Of a stretch of DNA of 64,000 nt, positions 1-8,636 are shown in pieces. Each line of letters opens with the position of its first letter. Within the stretch, counting starts at the first letter, position 1. Origin of the DNA: Candidatus Obscuribacterales bacterium. GTDB taxonomy: Bacteria > Cyanobacteriota > Vampirovibrionia > Obscuribacterales > Obscuribacteraceae. The stretch covers positions 124,001 through 188,000 of the forward strand of contig JAIEOQ010000005.1 of NCBI GenBank assembly GCA_019750335.1, read 5' to 3'. The translations under genes were made by a program, and so were the position numbers. Below the pieces are notes generated by a model, which worked only from the letters and a program-made list of their open reading frames with translations, did no database searches and was not told the origin of the DNA.

Positions 1-11
1 CAAGAGTTTTA

Positions 12-518
12 TTGCAAGTGTTCATTCAAAATTTCAATTCAAATGTCACTGGTATCAATCTTAATCATGCTTATACTGGTGCTGCTATGTATGCCGGATT
101 TTTGCTGGCAGTCATTTTTATGGCTCTTTTGAAAGAAACTTTCAACCGGAAAGTGCTGACGGCAATTATTTTAACTGCCAGCGCACTGATTCCACTGGCT
201 GCTAGTTATCTCTTGCATTCAGAGCCGACAAGCAGTTTGCTTATTGCTTTTCTCACGGCTTCGACCATGCTTGTGTTTGTTGCTCCGGCATTGCAAGGAC
301 AGCCGCTGAAAGGACCGGAGAATTTGATTCTGCTGCCCTTTATTTTTACTTCGGCGGCAACTCTGACTCACGGATTGTTGGAGTTGGGTAATGAATCAAG
401 TGTGGCGATGAAAACATCCATGCTTGGTTACACGGCGGTTATTGCTGTAGTTCTACTTGCAGCTTATAGCTGGATGGTAAGACGGCACGCGCAAAAACCA
501 TTGCCAAGTTCAAAATAA
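12..518 (+). CDS. Multi-pass membrane protein of unknown function (possibly 5'-partial)
   Basis: Unrecognised protein of about 168 residues, mostly hydrophobic, with roughly five predicted membrane segments and a short basic tail (RRHAQK). The first available start is a TTG at 12, but the frame stays open to the window edge, so the true start may lie upstream and the protein may be longer. There is no clear SD before the TTG. It ends 4 bp before the stop of the convergent VanW gene. No catalytic motif is visible and I assign no function. Confidence 0.6.
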   Translation: MQVFIQNFNSNVTGINLNHAYTGAAMYAGFLLAVIFMALLKETFNRKVLTAIILTASALIPLAASYLLHSEPTSSLLIAFLTASTMLVFVAPALQGQPLKGPENLILLPFIFTSAATLTHGLLELGNESSVAMKTSMLGYTAVIAVVLLAAYSWMVRRHAQKPLPSSK

Positions 519-522
519 GCTT

Positions 523-1182
523 TTAATTGGCAATGCAATAAAGATCTTTGGAGATGCGTTTGCTGGCATTGTCTGAATGCTGCAAAACTTCAACCAAAAT
601 TTTGTCTTGAGTGCGCTGACAAACAAAGGTGCTTATTTTTGCCGGAGTTTCGTTGGCAGAACGTTTGCCTAGGATTCTTAAGGTCAATTGGCGCGGCTCG
701 TATTTTGCTTCTATTTGAATTGGCGTCGAACGATTGTTTTTGATTTTCAGATCGGCGGCGCCATACCAAACAGTAGCGTCGAGCCCTGGTTCAACAGTGC
801 GCATTGTTCGTAAATGAGGAACGCGCTCAACTACGGTCAAGCCGGACTCAAGAGCGGCCTGATAAATCGCCGAGGATAAAAGACAGATACCGCCGCCGGT
901 TGTGGTCGGGCTTTCCGGACCAAGATAAGACAAAGCCGGACGATAGCCGCGACCGTTTGTTCTTGGCCCGACCGAACGATTGAAAGAAAAGGTCTCTTGC
1001 GGTTTGATCACGATCGAATCAAGAGCCCTGGCGGCAACTTCAATATTGTTTTTTTGAGCTTGATTCAATACCGATAACGAAAAAGTTTTACTTGTCAGTG
1101 TATCGCTAAAGGGATGGCTGAAAAAAAACAATGCGCAAAGTGAGAGCGGCAATAAAACCAAAGCTAAGTTAGCGGGCTTCAT
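523..1182 (-). CDS. VanW family protein
   Basis: A 219-residue protein with an N-terminal signal peptide or anchor (hydrophobic residues about 5-23) and a VanW domain. The domain is shown by ETFSFNRSVGPRT followed by the glycine-rich GGGICLLSSAIYQAAL segment, which matches the family's GGGxCQxS core. VanW proteins are envelope proteins found near vancomycin-resistance and cell-wall genes; their biochemical role is not settled. The start ATG shares one base with the stop of the upstream alpha-2-macroglobulin gene (TAATG), so the two are very likely translationally coupled. It is the last gene of the AMMECR1-A2M-VanW operon, which suggests a wall-associated role. Confidence 0.85.
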   Translation of the reverse strand: MKPANLALVLLPLSLCALFFFSHPFSDTLTSKTFSLSVLNQAQKNNIEVAARALDSIVIKPQETFSFNRSVGPRTNGRGYRPALSYLGPESPTTTGGGICLLSSAIYQAALESGLTVVERVPHLRTMRTVEPGLDATVWYGAADLKIKNNRSTPIQIEAKYEPRQLTLRILGKRSANETPAKISTFVCQRTQDKILVEVLQHSDNASKRISKDLYCIAN

Positions 1183-4100
1183 TACTCTTTGACCTCAATT
1201 ACATCGGCTTGAGAATAGCCGCGTAAGTTATTCGTATACATGCCTTCCAGTCGGACCGGTGACATTTGGAATTTGCCAGGTAGCTCCATGCGCACCATGG
1301 CATGCAGTTCTTGCTTACCGTTAGGCATGGTGGTTACAAAAAATGCTAAATGGTCGTCCATAATGTCTTGATGTGTCCACCAGAGCCGGCCGAAATCGTC
1401 AGCTTGGTTATTGGTCTCTTCACTCAATTCTTCTTTGCTGCTGTTAGTTACTACCTCGCCGCCGCTAGGTAGCGGTGCTTGCAAGATCACATAAGGCATT
1501 GAAGTTGGCGTATCAATAGTCACTTTCATCAAAAGTGTTTCACCCGCTTTAATCGCTCCCGATACCGGTACTTGTTCGAAGCTGATTTTGCCCTCGCGAT
1601 CAGGTGTCTTTGCTTGTAAGCGGAAGAAGCTGCGCTTGAGTGCCAACCCTTGTGGGACACTCTTAAGCACTGTCGTGTCGCCAGGTTGAATCGCTTTGTA
1701 ATAGTTGAGGCTTTGTGTCCAGTACAATCTGCCTTTGCCGATCTTATGCAATTTAGCTTCTGTTTGTCCGGGCTTTAGGCTTAAGCTGATTTGTTGTTCG
1801 GGCATAAACACTGATTTGTCATTAAAATGCAAAGACTGTCCTTCTGCAGTTATAACAAAATCGGTGCTAGCGGAACTTGGCTTCTTAAGCTCAACATCGG
1901 TAAAGGCGCGTAATACTTGGGCTGTCGTTTTGGTATTGCCCCATCCGTCTTTACCACGTTGAGAGATGATCCAAGTTTTAATTGAATCAATACGATCTGT
2001 GGCATCGGGCTGGAAAGCCAAACAAGCTTCAAGAGCTAAAGCACTTGTTTCAACCCCGGTATAGCGATAAGTTTCATAGAAATTAGGGTTGCCTAATTTC
2101 TTGTACATTTGTGCCGTACGTTCCCAGTTCAACCATTTCATTCCGTTGCTGTCGCCGGCATTAGCCAAGTACAGCAAACGTTCATACAAAGCCTGTGCTG
2201 ATTGTTTATCTTGTCCTTGAGCAAAGGCCAGACAAAAATAAGACAGAGCTTCCGGACTGAGTTTAATTGATTCTTTGTTCAGCCATTTTGTGAGTGTGAC
2301 TTCCGGCTTGATACCGTGCAAACTCAAAGCGTATGTTGCTTTAGCTAAGTCGCTGATATTCTCGTTGATTCGCCATTGATCTTTAGCTAGAAGCGGATCT
2401 TGCAGCTGTTTCTGCAGATTGGTAATGGCACCCTTCAACCAAGTTATAGCGCGTTTTTTGCGCTCCGCATCTACGTTATAGCCTGATTCTTCCAGGAGGT
2501 GATAACCCTCGAGTACAAGAGCGGTCATGTAGGTGCTGCTCTCGTCGTTAGCCCACCAACCCCAGCCACCATCGCCGTGTTGATATTCATTCAACTTAGC
2601 CATTGAATCTTTATATGCTTTGTCAAAACGTTTAATGTCAGCTGTTGACAGTGGCACGCCGAGTTTTTTGTTCATACGCATAGCAACAGTCGATGGTATC
2701 AAGCGACCCATTGTCTGCTCGGTGCAGCCGTAAGGATAGTCAATTAACGCACTGAAGTTGCCTAAGATCGGACCTAAAGATGAAGAAGAAAGATTCAAAG
2801 TTACTTTGACTGAACCGGCTGCTGCATCTTTGGGATAAGCAAGCGGCAATACTATGTCTTGCTCTTCTTTGTCTGTGATTCCGGAAGCACATTGCAGCAG
2901 GGGAACGCCCAGAGGCAGAACCGGTAGTTTCGTTTCCATAGCGTCGCCATCGCTTTGTCCGATTGCTTTGATGCTTATTGTTGCCTCACCGGAATGAAGC
3001 ACTTTTGCCGGCCAAGTAACGCGTGCTGCTTTATCCGTTTCAATCTTTATATGTTCGTTCAGTCCTTTGGTGATTTTGAACTGCGGTGTAATGCCCAGTT
3101 CAAGATTGAGCTCTTGAGCGGAGCCGGAATAGTTATGAACGATGGCGCTTATTTCACCGTCGTCTCCTTGGCGGAAGAAGCGCGGCAAAGCTAAGCGAAC
3201 GATGATGTCTTGGCTTGATACCACTTTTTGTACAGCAACACCGACATCGGTAGCCATGCTCACGGCGCGAACCGTAGCTCTCCAGGTGGTGAGATTGTCC
3301 GGCATCTTAAAGCGCGTTTTGGCGATGCCGAATTTATCCGTGATTAAAGAAGGAAGCCAGACTGCCGTATCGCGGAAATCTTTACGCACCCGTGGTTCGA
3401 TTTTGCTTGGTCCACCTGAATATTCTTCAGGGAAAGAACAAACGGTGTTTACTATATTGGCGCGCGGGTTGTAGAAAAATTTGCAGATGTTCGGAGCGTA
3501 TTCGGGACGAATGGCATAAATGCTTTCATCGACTACGGATAAGGAGAGTTCGGTGTTTGCTGCCGGTTTGCCGTCAGCTTGCAGAGCTTTAATTGTGTAT
3601 TCGGCTTGTTCTCCTGGTTTATATTTGCTTTTATCTGTGCTGATATCAATTGCTAGAAAACGATCTTGCGGTGAAACTTTCAGCATTTCGTTTTGCGAAT
3701 AAAACTGATGTTTTTTGCCGACAAAAGCAGCAGTGACATAAACGTTTGGAGCGTAGTCAGGCTTGATCGGGATTTCAACTAATGAAGCTGTTGATTTCAT
3801 CGGCACAACTTTATATTCATAAAGCTTGCTGCCTTCGATGCAGATAAGAGCTTGTGCCCCTTCTTTACCGGTGACCGGAGCCGTAATCAATATTTTTGCT
3901 GTTTCGCCTGGTTTGTATACCTTTTTATCAAGCTTGATTGAAAGCGGTTCTTTTGGTGCTTGATCGCTTGAGGCAGCATACGGATAGTTCTCGCTGTTAA
4001 TCCAGAAGCTGTTGCTGGCCACGATATGATTGTGTATCTTGTCGTTAGCAGCGGCAACAATATAATAAGTGTCGCTTACATATTTGGCTTTGGTATCAAA

Positions 4101-6167
4101 TATGATATTGGCTTTGCCGCTGGCGTCGGTGGCGATAGTTCTTTCTTCGCAAACTTGGGCGTCGCGATAACTGCTGTTAACCGTGTCGTAAGGACGGCGA
4201 ACCAATTTGATATTTACTTGTGTATTGGCTACCGGGCTGCCTTTGTAATCGATGGCTGAAATTGTCGCAGACATTTTGTCACCGGCGCGTACGACATAAT
4301 TGCTCGGTTCGACAAAAAGTTCAAAGTCACCGGCGGTTACTGGTACTGCACCGGAGCTAAGTACGCTTAAGCGGCTGATGTCTGTAACTTCAGCTTCAAC
4401 ACGATATTTTTTATCGGTAAATGCATCGGAAAAAATCGCTTCGGCATTATCTAGGATTGGTTTAGTTTCTACCTCGACAATTGCTTCTCCGCTTTCATCG
4501 GTTTTAGCGAATCCTTCAGCGATAAACTCTTCGCCGTAGGTTGTATATTCATCTTCCCCGCCCCAATTATCGAAATATTCGTAATAGCTTGGTCTCGGCA
4601 GCAATTTGCGATAAAGACCCCAATCGCTTGAAGAATAGATTGAATATTTGACTTTGGCGTTAGTGACAGGAGCGCCGAAATAATAATCAGCATGAATGCG
4701 GAATTTGACTTTTTGTCCGGCTGTTGCTCGGTCGGTCAAAGGTACAACTTCAACTTTGTATTCCGGCTTACGATATTGTGCTACTTCAATCCGTTCGTAG
4801 TCGGTGCTTTGATCCGGATAAACAATAGTGAATTGATAGGCTCCGGTTTTGCCTTCTTGAGGAATATCAAAACTGCCGTTAAAAGTACCGTGAGCGCTTG
4901 TTTTATATGTATGTTCTGTGATTTTTTCGTTGTCCGGATTTTCAATCACAACCTTAAAAGTTTGATTGGCACCGCAATTGTTTAGTTTGCCTGCGTCCAA
5001 GTCACGACAGATAGTTTTGAAGTGAACAGTTTGCCCAAGTCTGTATACCGGACGATCACTATAAAAATAGGTACGATGTTTATCGTTGGCTGATTGATAA
5101 AGAGATAAACCGCCATAAGCCTTTTGATTGTTCTTGCTGCCGACAACTAAAAGCGAAAAGTTGTCTTGAGCTTTGGTTGTTGGCGGCAAAGCAACAATGG
5201 CGAAACCATCTTTATCAGTGGCAACTTTTTCTTTAATCGGCTTATTGTTGCTGCGATCAAAAATGGTCAAGAGCACATCGGAAAGTGGGCGTAAGCTGTT
5301 TAAATCTATTGCTCTAACAAGAGTTTTTTCGTGATCTTGTTTGACGATTAAGCCTAAGTCCGAAACAGAGAACCAAAATACGTTCCAGTCCGATTTGCCG
5401 CGGGGATTGCTGACCTCAACTGTAGCGAAATAATCGCCGGGAGGCAGTTTGTGATTGAACTTGAATTCAGTATGGGCCCAATCTTGGCTGTCTGGCTGCA
5501 GATCCGTTTTCCAGGTTGCTACCGGTTTGTTTGAAGCAAAAGCTTCGCTCCAACCGCGTTTTTGTCCGTAAGGCTTGTACATGCCCAGCTCTGGGTTGAT
5601 TTCTACGCCAAGTTTTTTTGCATTTTCCGGGTTGACAACATCAAGAAAATCTTTTTTGTATACGTTTACGACAGCCGCTGTTGATGCCGAAGCGTTTATC
5701 CAAAAATGTGGCGCTTCGTTTGTAGTAAACACTCGTGAATTGGAAGCGATATTTACGCTTGGTGTGCTGATTTCAAGCTTGATGTCATCTACATGGCTTA
5801 CTTTTCCGTCTTCGACAAAAATGCCGTAGACATAGGCAGTGGAAAAGCCTGGCACGCGAACATGCAATGAATATTCGCCGGCCGGTAATTGGCTAATTTG
5901 AAACTTACCGTCAGGATCTACCCAAACGCCGCGCTCTTCTTCTTTACCGTTGCGCGGTCCGCTAGCAATAGCATAAACTTTGTTTTTGCGTATGTCGTAA
6001 GTATGTAGATTGAAACCTTCCTGGGCCATAGCCAAACGTCCGGAGATTGAACCGACCGGCTTGGACAGTAGAACAACCAGAAGCGCTACAAATAGAATTT
6101 GCAGTAAAAGAAATTCCCATGACAGATGCAGTTTGTTCTTTTCTGTTTCGCCCGTTGAGCTAGTCAT
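1182..6167 (-). CDS. Bacterial alpha-2-macroglobulin with intact thioester motif
   Basis: A 1661-residue bacterial alpha-2-macroglobulin. An N-terminal membrane anchor (about 17-38) is followed by many Ig-like macroglobulin domains, the A2M domain and an alpha/alpha-toroid thioester domain carrying YGCTEQ, with the thioester Cys at residue 1148. The family traps proteases: cleavage of a bait region exposes the thioester, which then binds the attacker. In many bacteria the gene sits next to pbpC, linking it to wall defence or repair. Here the partners are AMMECR1 upstream (8-bp overlap), VanW downstream (1-bp overlap) and a divergent stand-alone transpeptidase. An AGAGG SD lies 9 nt before the ATG. 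There is no lipobox; anchoring appears to be by a transmembrane helix. Confidence 0.93.
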   Translation of the reverse strand: MTSSTGETEKNKLHLSWEFLLLQILFVALLVVLLSKPVGSISGRLAMAQEGFNLHTYDIRKNKVYAIASGPRNGKEEERGVWVDPDGKFQISQLPAGEYSLHVRVPGFSTAYVYGIFVEDGKVSHVDDIKLEISTPSVNIASNSRVFTTNEAPHFWINASASTAAVVNVYKKDFLDVVNPENAKKLGVEINPELGMYKPYGQKRGWSEAFASNKPVATWKTDLQPDSQDWAHTEFKFNHKLPPGDYFATVEVSNPRGKSDWNVFWFSVSDLGLIVKQDHEKTLVRAIDLNSLRPLSDVLLTIFDRSNNKPIKEKVATDKDGFAIVALPPTTKAQDNFSLLVVGSKNNQKAYGGLSLYQSANDKHRTYFYSDRPVYRLGQTVHFKTICRDLDAGKLNNCGANQTFKVVIENPDNEKITEHTYKTSAHGTFNGSFDIPQEGKTGAYQFTIVYPDQSTDYERIEVAQYRKPEYKVEVVPLTDRATAGQKVKFRIHADYYFGAPVTNAKVKYSIYSSSDWGLYRKLLPRPSYYEYFDNWGGEDEYTTYGEEFIAEGFAKTDESGEAIVEVETKPILDNAEAIFSDAFTDKKYRVEAEVTDISRLSVLSSGAVPVTAGDFELFVEPSNYVVRAGDKMSATISAIDYKGSPVANTQVNIKLVRRPYDTVNSSYRDAQVCEERTIATDASGKANIIFDTKAKYVSDTYYIVAAANDKIHNHIVASNSFWINSENYPYAASSDQAPKEPLSIKLDKKVYKPGETAKILITAPVTGKEGAQALICIEGSKLYEYKVVPMKSTASLVEIPIKPDYAPNVYVTAAFVGKKHQFYSQNEMLKVSPQDRFLAIDISTDKSKYKPGEQAEYTIKALQADGKPAANTELSLSVVDESIYAIRPEYAPNICKFFYNPRANIVNTVCSFPEEYSGGPSKIEPRVRKDFRDTAVWLPSLITDKFGIAKTRFKMPDNLTTWRATVRAVSMATDVGVAVQKVVSSQDIIVRLALPRFFRQGDDGEISAIVHNYSGSAQELNLELGITPQFKITKGLNEHIKIETDKAARVTWPAKVLHSGEATISIKAIGQSDGDAMETKLPVLPLGVPLLQCASGITDKEEQDIVLPLAYPKDAAAGSVKVTLNLSSSSLGPILGNFSALIDYPYGCTEQTMGRLIPSTVAMRMNKKLGVPLSTADIKRFDKAYKDSMAKLNEYQHGDGGWGWWANDESSTYMTALVLEGYHLLEESGYNVDAERKKRAITWLKGAITNLQKQLQDPLLAKDQWRINENISDLAKATYALSLHGIKPEVTLTKWLNKESIKLSPEALSYFCLAFAQGQDKQSAQALYERLLYLANAGDSNGMKWLNWERTAQMYKKLGNPNFYETYRYTGVETSALALEACLAFQPDATDRIDSIKTWIISQRGKDGWGNTKTTAQVLRAFTDVELKKPSSASTDFVITAEGQSLHFNDKSVFMPEQQISLSLKPGQTEAKLHKIGKGRLYWTQSLNYYKAIQPGDTTVLKSVPQGLALKRSFFRLQAKTPDREGKISFEQVPVSGAIKAGETLLMKVTIDTPTSMPYVILQAPLPSGGEVVTNSSKEELSEETNNQADDFGRLWWTHQDIMDDHLAFFVTTMPNGKQELHAMVRMELPGKFQMSPVRLEGMYTNNLRGYSQADVIEVKE

Positions 6168-6804
6168 GTATATCTGCCTCTATTTTGTACAACTGGTAAG
6201 GTTCACCTGATTTGATGCCTGCTTTGAGCTTTGCTTGGACCATGGCGTAATAAGCGTCACCGGCTTCACCAGGTAAAATCACTCCGGATTTACCGCCGGA
6301 TCGGACTAAAATACCTTGCTTGAAAGGATTGATTGCACTAGTGTCCGTAATCGGTACTACAGTCTTTACTATGGTTACTTGTATTTTTAGCCGGTTCAGC
6401 TCGGATTTTTTTATCGGTGGATAGCGGTACTCTTTTGTTAAAGCACCTAATGTTGAATAAACTGTTTCGGCGGCGATAGATTTATGTTGCGGATAAAGAG
6501 TACCCCAGCAGGCGCGTGTTTTTTGCTGGCTGCTTAAAGTGACAAATACCGCTCCTGGTTTTTGAAACTCTTTTCTTACAGGCAGGTTATCGGCAAATTC
6601 TTTAATGGATGTTTGTCCTTGTTCGCCGCCAAAATGTAAAAGCATGGTTTCGTGCACGATTTCAGGTAGGCTTTTAACCGGTAATTGCGCTGCTTCTGAA
6701 GGTAGCTTGGCAATTAATGCCAAACAACAAAAAATAAGACTGAGAAAAATAGGCAATTTAGGACCGGTGCCTGTTGGTATTAACGCTAAGACAGCATAAA
6801 TCAT
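6160..6804 (-). CDS. AMMECR1-domain protein with export signal
   Basis: A 214-residue protein. Residues from about 75 match the AMMECR1 domain: GAVFVTLSSQ, then ACWGTL where the family has GCIGT, a central SxIxxFKQGILVR-like stretch and the end of the domain with Y-Q-L-Y-K-I. Unusually, about 20 strongly hydrophobic residues precede it (about 16-36), ending LPSEAAQ, which reads as a signal peptide or anchor. Most AMMECR1 proteins are cytoplasmic and in prokaryotes are often linked to MEMO1 or radical-SAM genes; neither is here. It is the first gene of the operon with A2M and VanW. The molecular activity of the domain is unknown. Confidence 0.8.
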   Translation of the reverse strand: MIYAVLALIPTGTGPKLPIFLSLIFCCLALIAKLPSEAAQLPVKSLPEIVHETMLLHFGGEQGQTSIKEFADNLPVRKEFQKPGAVFVTLSSQQKTRACWGTLYPQHKSIAAETVYSTLGALTKEYRYPPIKKSELNRLKIQVTIVKTVVPITDTSAINPFKQGILVRSGGKSGVILPGEAGDAYYAMVQAKLKAGIKSGEPYQLYKIEADIHD

Positions 6805-6885
6805 GGCATACCGGATAAAATACGCCGTGAAGCTGGAGCAAAGAACAGGTTAAATGTTGGAAAAATCTGCTGTTGGAGTCAAAAA

Positions 6886-7806
6886 ATGACGGATGACAAG
6901 GGAGGCGAAGGGGTTGGCCGCCGCGGTTTTATTAAGTCGATTTTTGGCTTAGGCAGCGTGGTTGAAGTTCCAGCAGCAATTGCCAAGCCGAGCCTATCTC
7001 CGGCAAAGTTTTTTTGGACTGACTTACATACAGGACAGATTGGTTTTCCTGGTGGTCAAGTTGTGCCTGCCGGACTGCCTGGCTCTTTGATGAAAATTGT
7101 TGCTGCTGCCGCTTTAGTTGATGCTAGTCTTTTGCGGCCGGAAGAAAAATATGAGTGTCGCGGTAGCTTTAAGCTGCACAATGAAACTGTTCATTGTCTT
7201 TATCCTCACGGACAGGTTGATTTGAAACATGCTTTGGGTCTTTCTTGCAACATCTATTTTGCCCAGGCTTCCAAGTTAATTAGTCCGGGACTTTTCTTGA
7301 AATATGCATCTTTGTTCGGTTTAGATAAAGCGGTTGCTATTTTTAAGTCCGGAAAATTCCCGCAGCAACCATTGTCAAGTTCGCTTAATTATGTGCTCGG
7401 ACTTGATCCGGAGCTTGAACCTTCGGCGTTGCAGATTATGCGGATGGCTGCTTTAGTTGCAACAAAAGGAAGATTGCCTTATTTACATAGCGCTGAAGCT
7501 CCTGATGCTAACGGTGCTAAGTATGATTTGGAGCTGCCTGATCTTGTTTGGAGCATTTTGCAGCAAGGTATGCAAATTGCTGCCCGCGAGGGTACCGGCA
7601 AAAAGTTGGATCCGGATCATGCGATGAAGGTTGCACTTAAAACCGGGACGGCACCCTACGGTAAAACTTTTCAATCTTGGGTGACCGGTTATTTCCCTTG
7701 GGATAATCCGAAATATGCTTTTGTCCTTCGAGCCACAAGCGGCACCAGTCAAGACAGCGCTATTCCGGCTGCGCGTACTAATCTATTTGCTCAACAATGG
7801 CCTTAA
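6886..7806 (+). CDS. Stand-alone penicillin-binding transpeptidase-like protein, Tat-like leader
   Basis: A 306-residue protein with the three motifs of serine DD-transpeptidases and beta-lactamases in order: SLMK (Ser67-Lys70), SCN (120-122) and KTGT (from 252). There is no transglycosylase or large dimerisation domain, so it is far shorter than class A or B PBPs. The N-terminus has GRRGFIK (residues 11-17), then an uncharged stretch and an AIA site, which resembles a twin-arginine leader. The ATG lies 81 bp from the divergent AMMECR1-A2M-VanW operon. The pairing recalls A2M-PbpC loci, with the transpeptidase reduced to one domain. Substrate and activity (cross-linking, carboxypeptidase or sensor) cannot be told from the sequence. 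Confidence 0.8.
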   Translation: MTDDKGGEGVGRRGFIKSIFGLGSVVEVPAAIAKPSLSPAKFFWTDLHTGQIGFPGGQVVPAGLPGSLMKIVAAAALVDASLLRPEEKYECRGSFKLHNETVHCLYPHGQVDLKHALGLSCNIYFAQASKLISPGLFLKYASLFGLDKAVAIFKSGKFPQQPLSSSLNYVLGLDPELEPSALQIMRMAALVATKGRLPYLHSAEAPDANGAKYDLELPDLVWSILQQGMQIAAREGTGKKLDPDHAMKVALKTGTAPYGKTFQSWVTGYFPWDNPKYAFVLRATSGTSQDSAIPAARTNLFAQQWP

Positions 7807-7815
7807 GCTCTTCTG

Positions 7816-7821
7816 TATAAT
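7816..7821 (+). promoter_or_regulatory. Candidate -10 element
   Basis: A perfect TATAAT lies 26 bp before the ATG of the secreted protein at 7848, just after the transpeptidase stop. No good -35 sits 16-18 bp upstream (7793-7798 reads AACAAT), so the element is tentative. If used, the leader would be about 20 nt. Confidence 0.3.
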
Positions 7822-7847
7822 GCTGTTAAGCAGTGGAGAGGAAACTG

Positions 7848-8636
7848 ATGCTTACCAATATGGACAAGTCTTTCTTTGCAACTTCGCTTCTAATCGCAAT
7901 TTTTGTCGCTCATCCCGCCTATGCTTTTGACGATAATTGGTCGCTCTTTCCTGAGGATAACGGCAAACCAAATCCGTTAGCTTCCGGTGACGCTTATTTG
8001 AAAGGCGATGATAAACCGGCTAAACAGTCCAAATCGGATTCGGCAGCCAAGCCGGCGACGAGCGAAGGTGACAGTGAAATGCGCCAACAAATGAGCAAAG
8101 TATCCAGCTGGTTACAAGAGTTCAGTTTGCGCAATCATGGCAATTTTCCTGGTATTGCCAGCGATACTAATAGCCCGCAAGCTGCTTCGCAAGTGCAGCT
8201 TACTGAGTTGGTCGGACCCAATCCCTATGCTGATGTTGCATCGGCGTCACCATCCAATGAAGAACTGAACGGGCTTGGACCGGGAATTTCAGCTTACTAT
8301 GGTAGTGAAGGCAGCCCGGCCAGCGGATCGCCGGTCGAAAGCGATGAATGGATGGCTGAGCAACAAGCGCAAAAAGTCGGACGTGTGCAGTTGGGCATGG
8401 ACTATTCGATAAGCTCAAGTTCGATTGAAGCTTGGCGAAACGAGCCGCCGGATTCATGGCGTGGTGCGCCCGGTACTATCTATGCCAACGGCAACTATCA
8501 AGGCTTGTTTTATGTGTGGGGCGCCGGTATCGATGGCAAGCCGGTTAAAGACAGCAGCGGTCGGCGCACATATATTGTGACCGGAAGAACCGGAGCAACT
8601 CAGCAAGATCAAATTGCGCCTAATGAAGGCAACTGA
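7848..8636 (+). CDS. Secreted protein of unknown function
   Basis: I do not recognise a family. The ATG at 7848 follows GGAGAGG with 6 nt spacing and is preferred to the in-frame GTG at 7833. The product is 262 residues with a classical signal peptide (hydrophobic core TSLLIAIFVA, cleavage near AYA-F), a polar low-complexity linker rich in S, A, G and P, and a C-terminal part with regular aromatic/glycine pattern (YANGNYQGLFYVWG) that may be a small beta domain. It lies downstream of the transpeptidase and directly abuts the convergent gene at 8637, with no spacer. Confidence 0.65.
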   Translation: MLTNMDKSFFATSLLIAIFVAHPAYAFDDNWSLFPEDNGKPNPLASGDAYLKGDDKPAKQSKSDSAAKPATSEGDSEMRQQMSKVSSWLQEFSLRNHGNFPGIASDTNSPQAASQVQLTELVGPNPYADVASASPSNEELNGLGPGISAYYGSEGSPASGSPVESDEWMAEQQAQKVGRVQLGMDYSISSSSIEAWRNEPPDSWRGAPGTIYANGNYQGLFYVWGAGIDGKPVKDSSGRRTYIVTGRTGATQQDQIAPNEGN

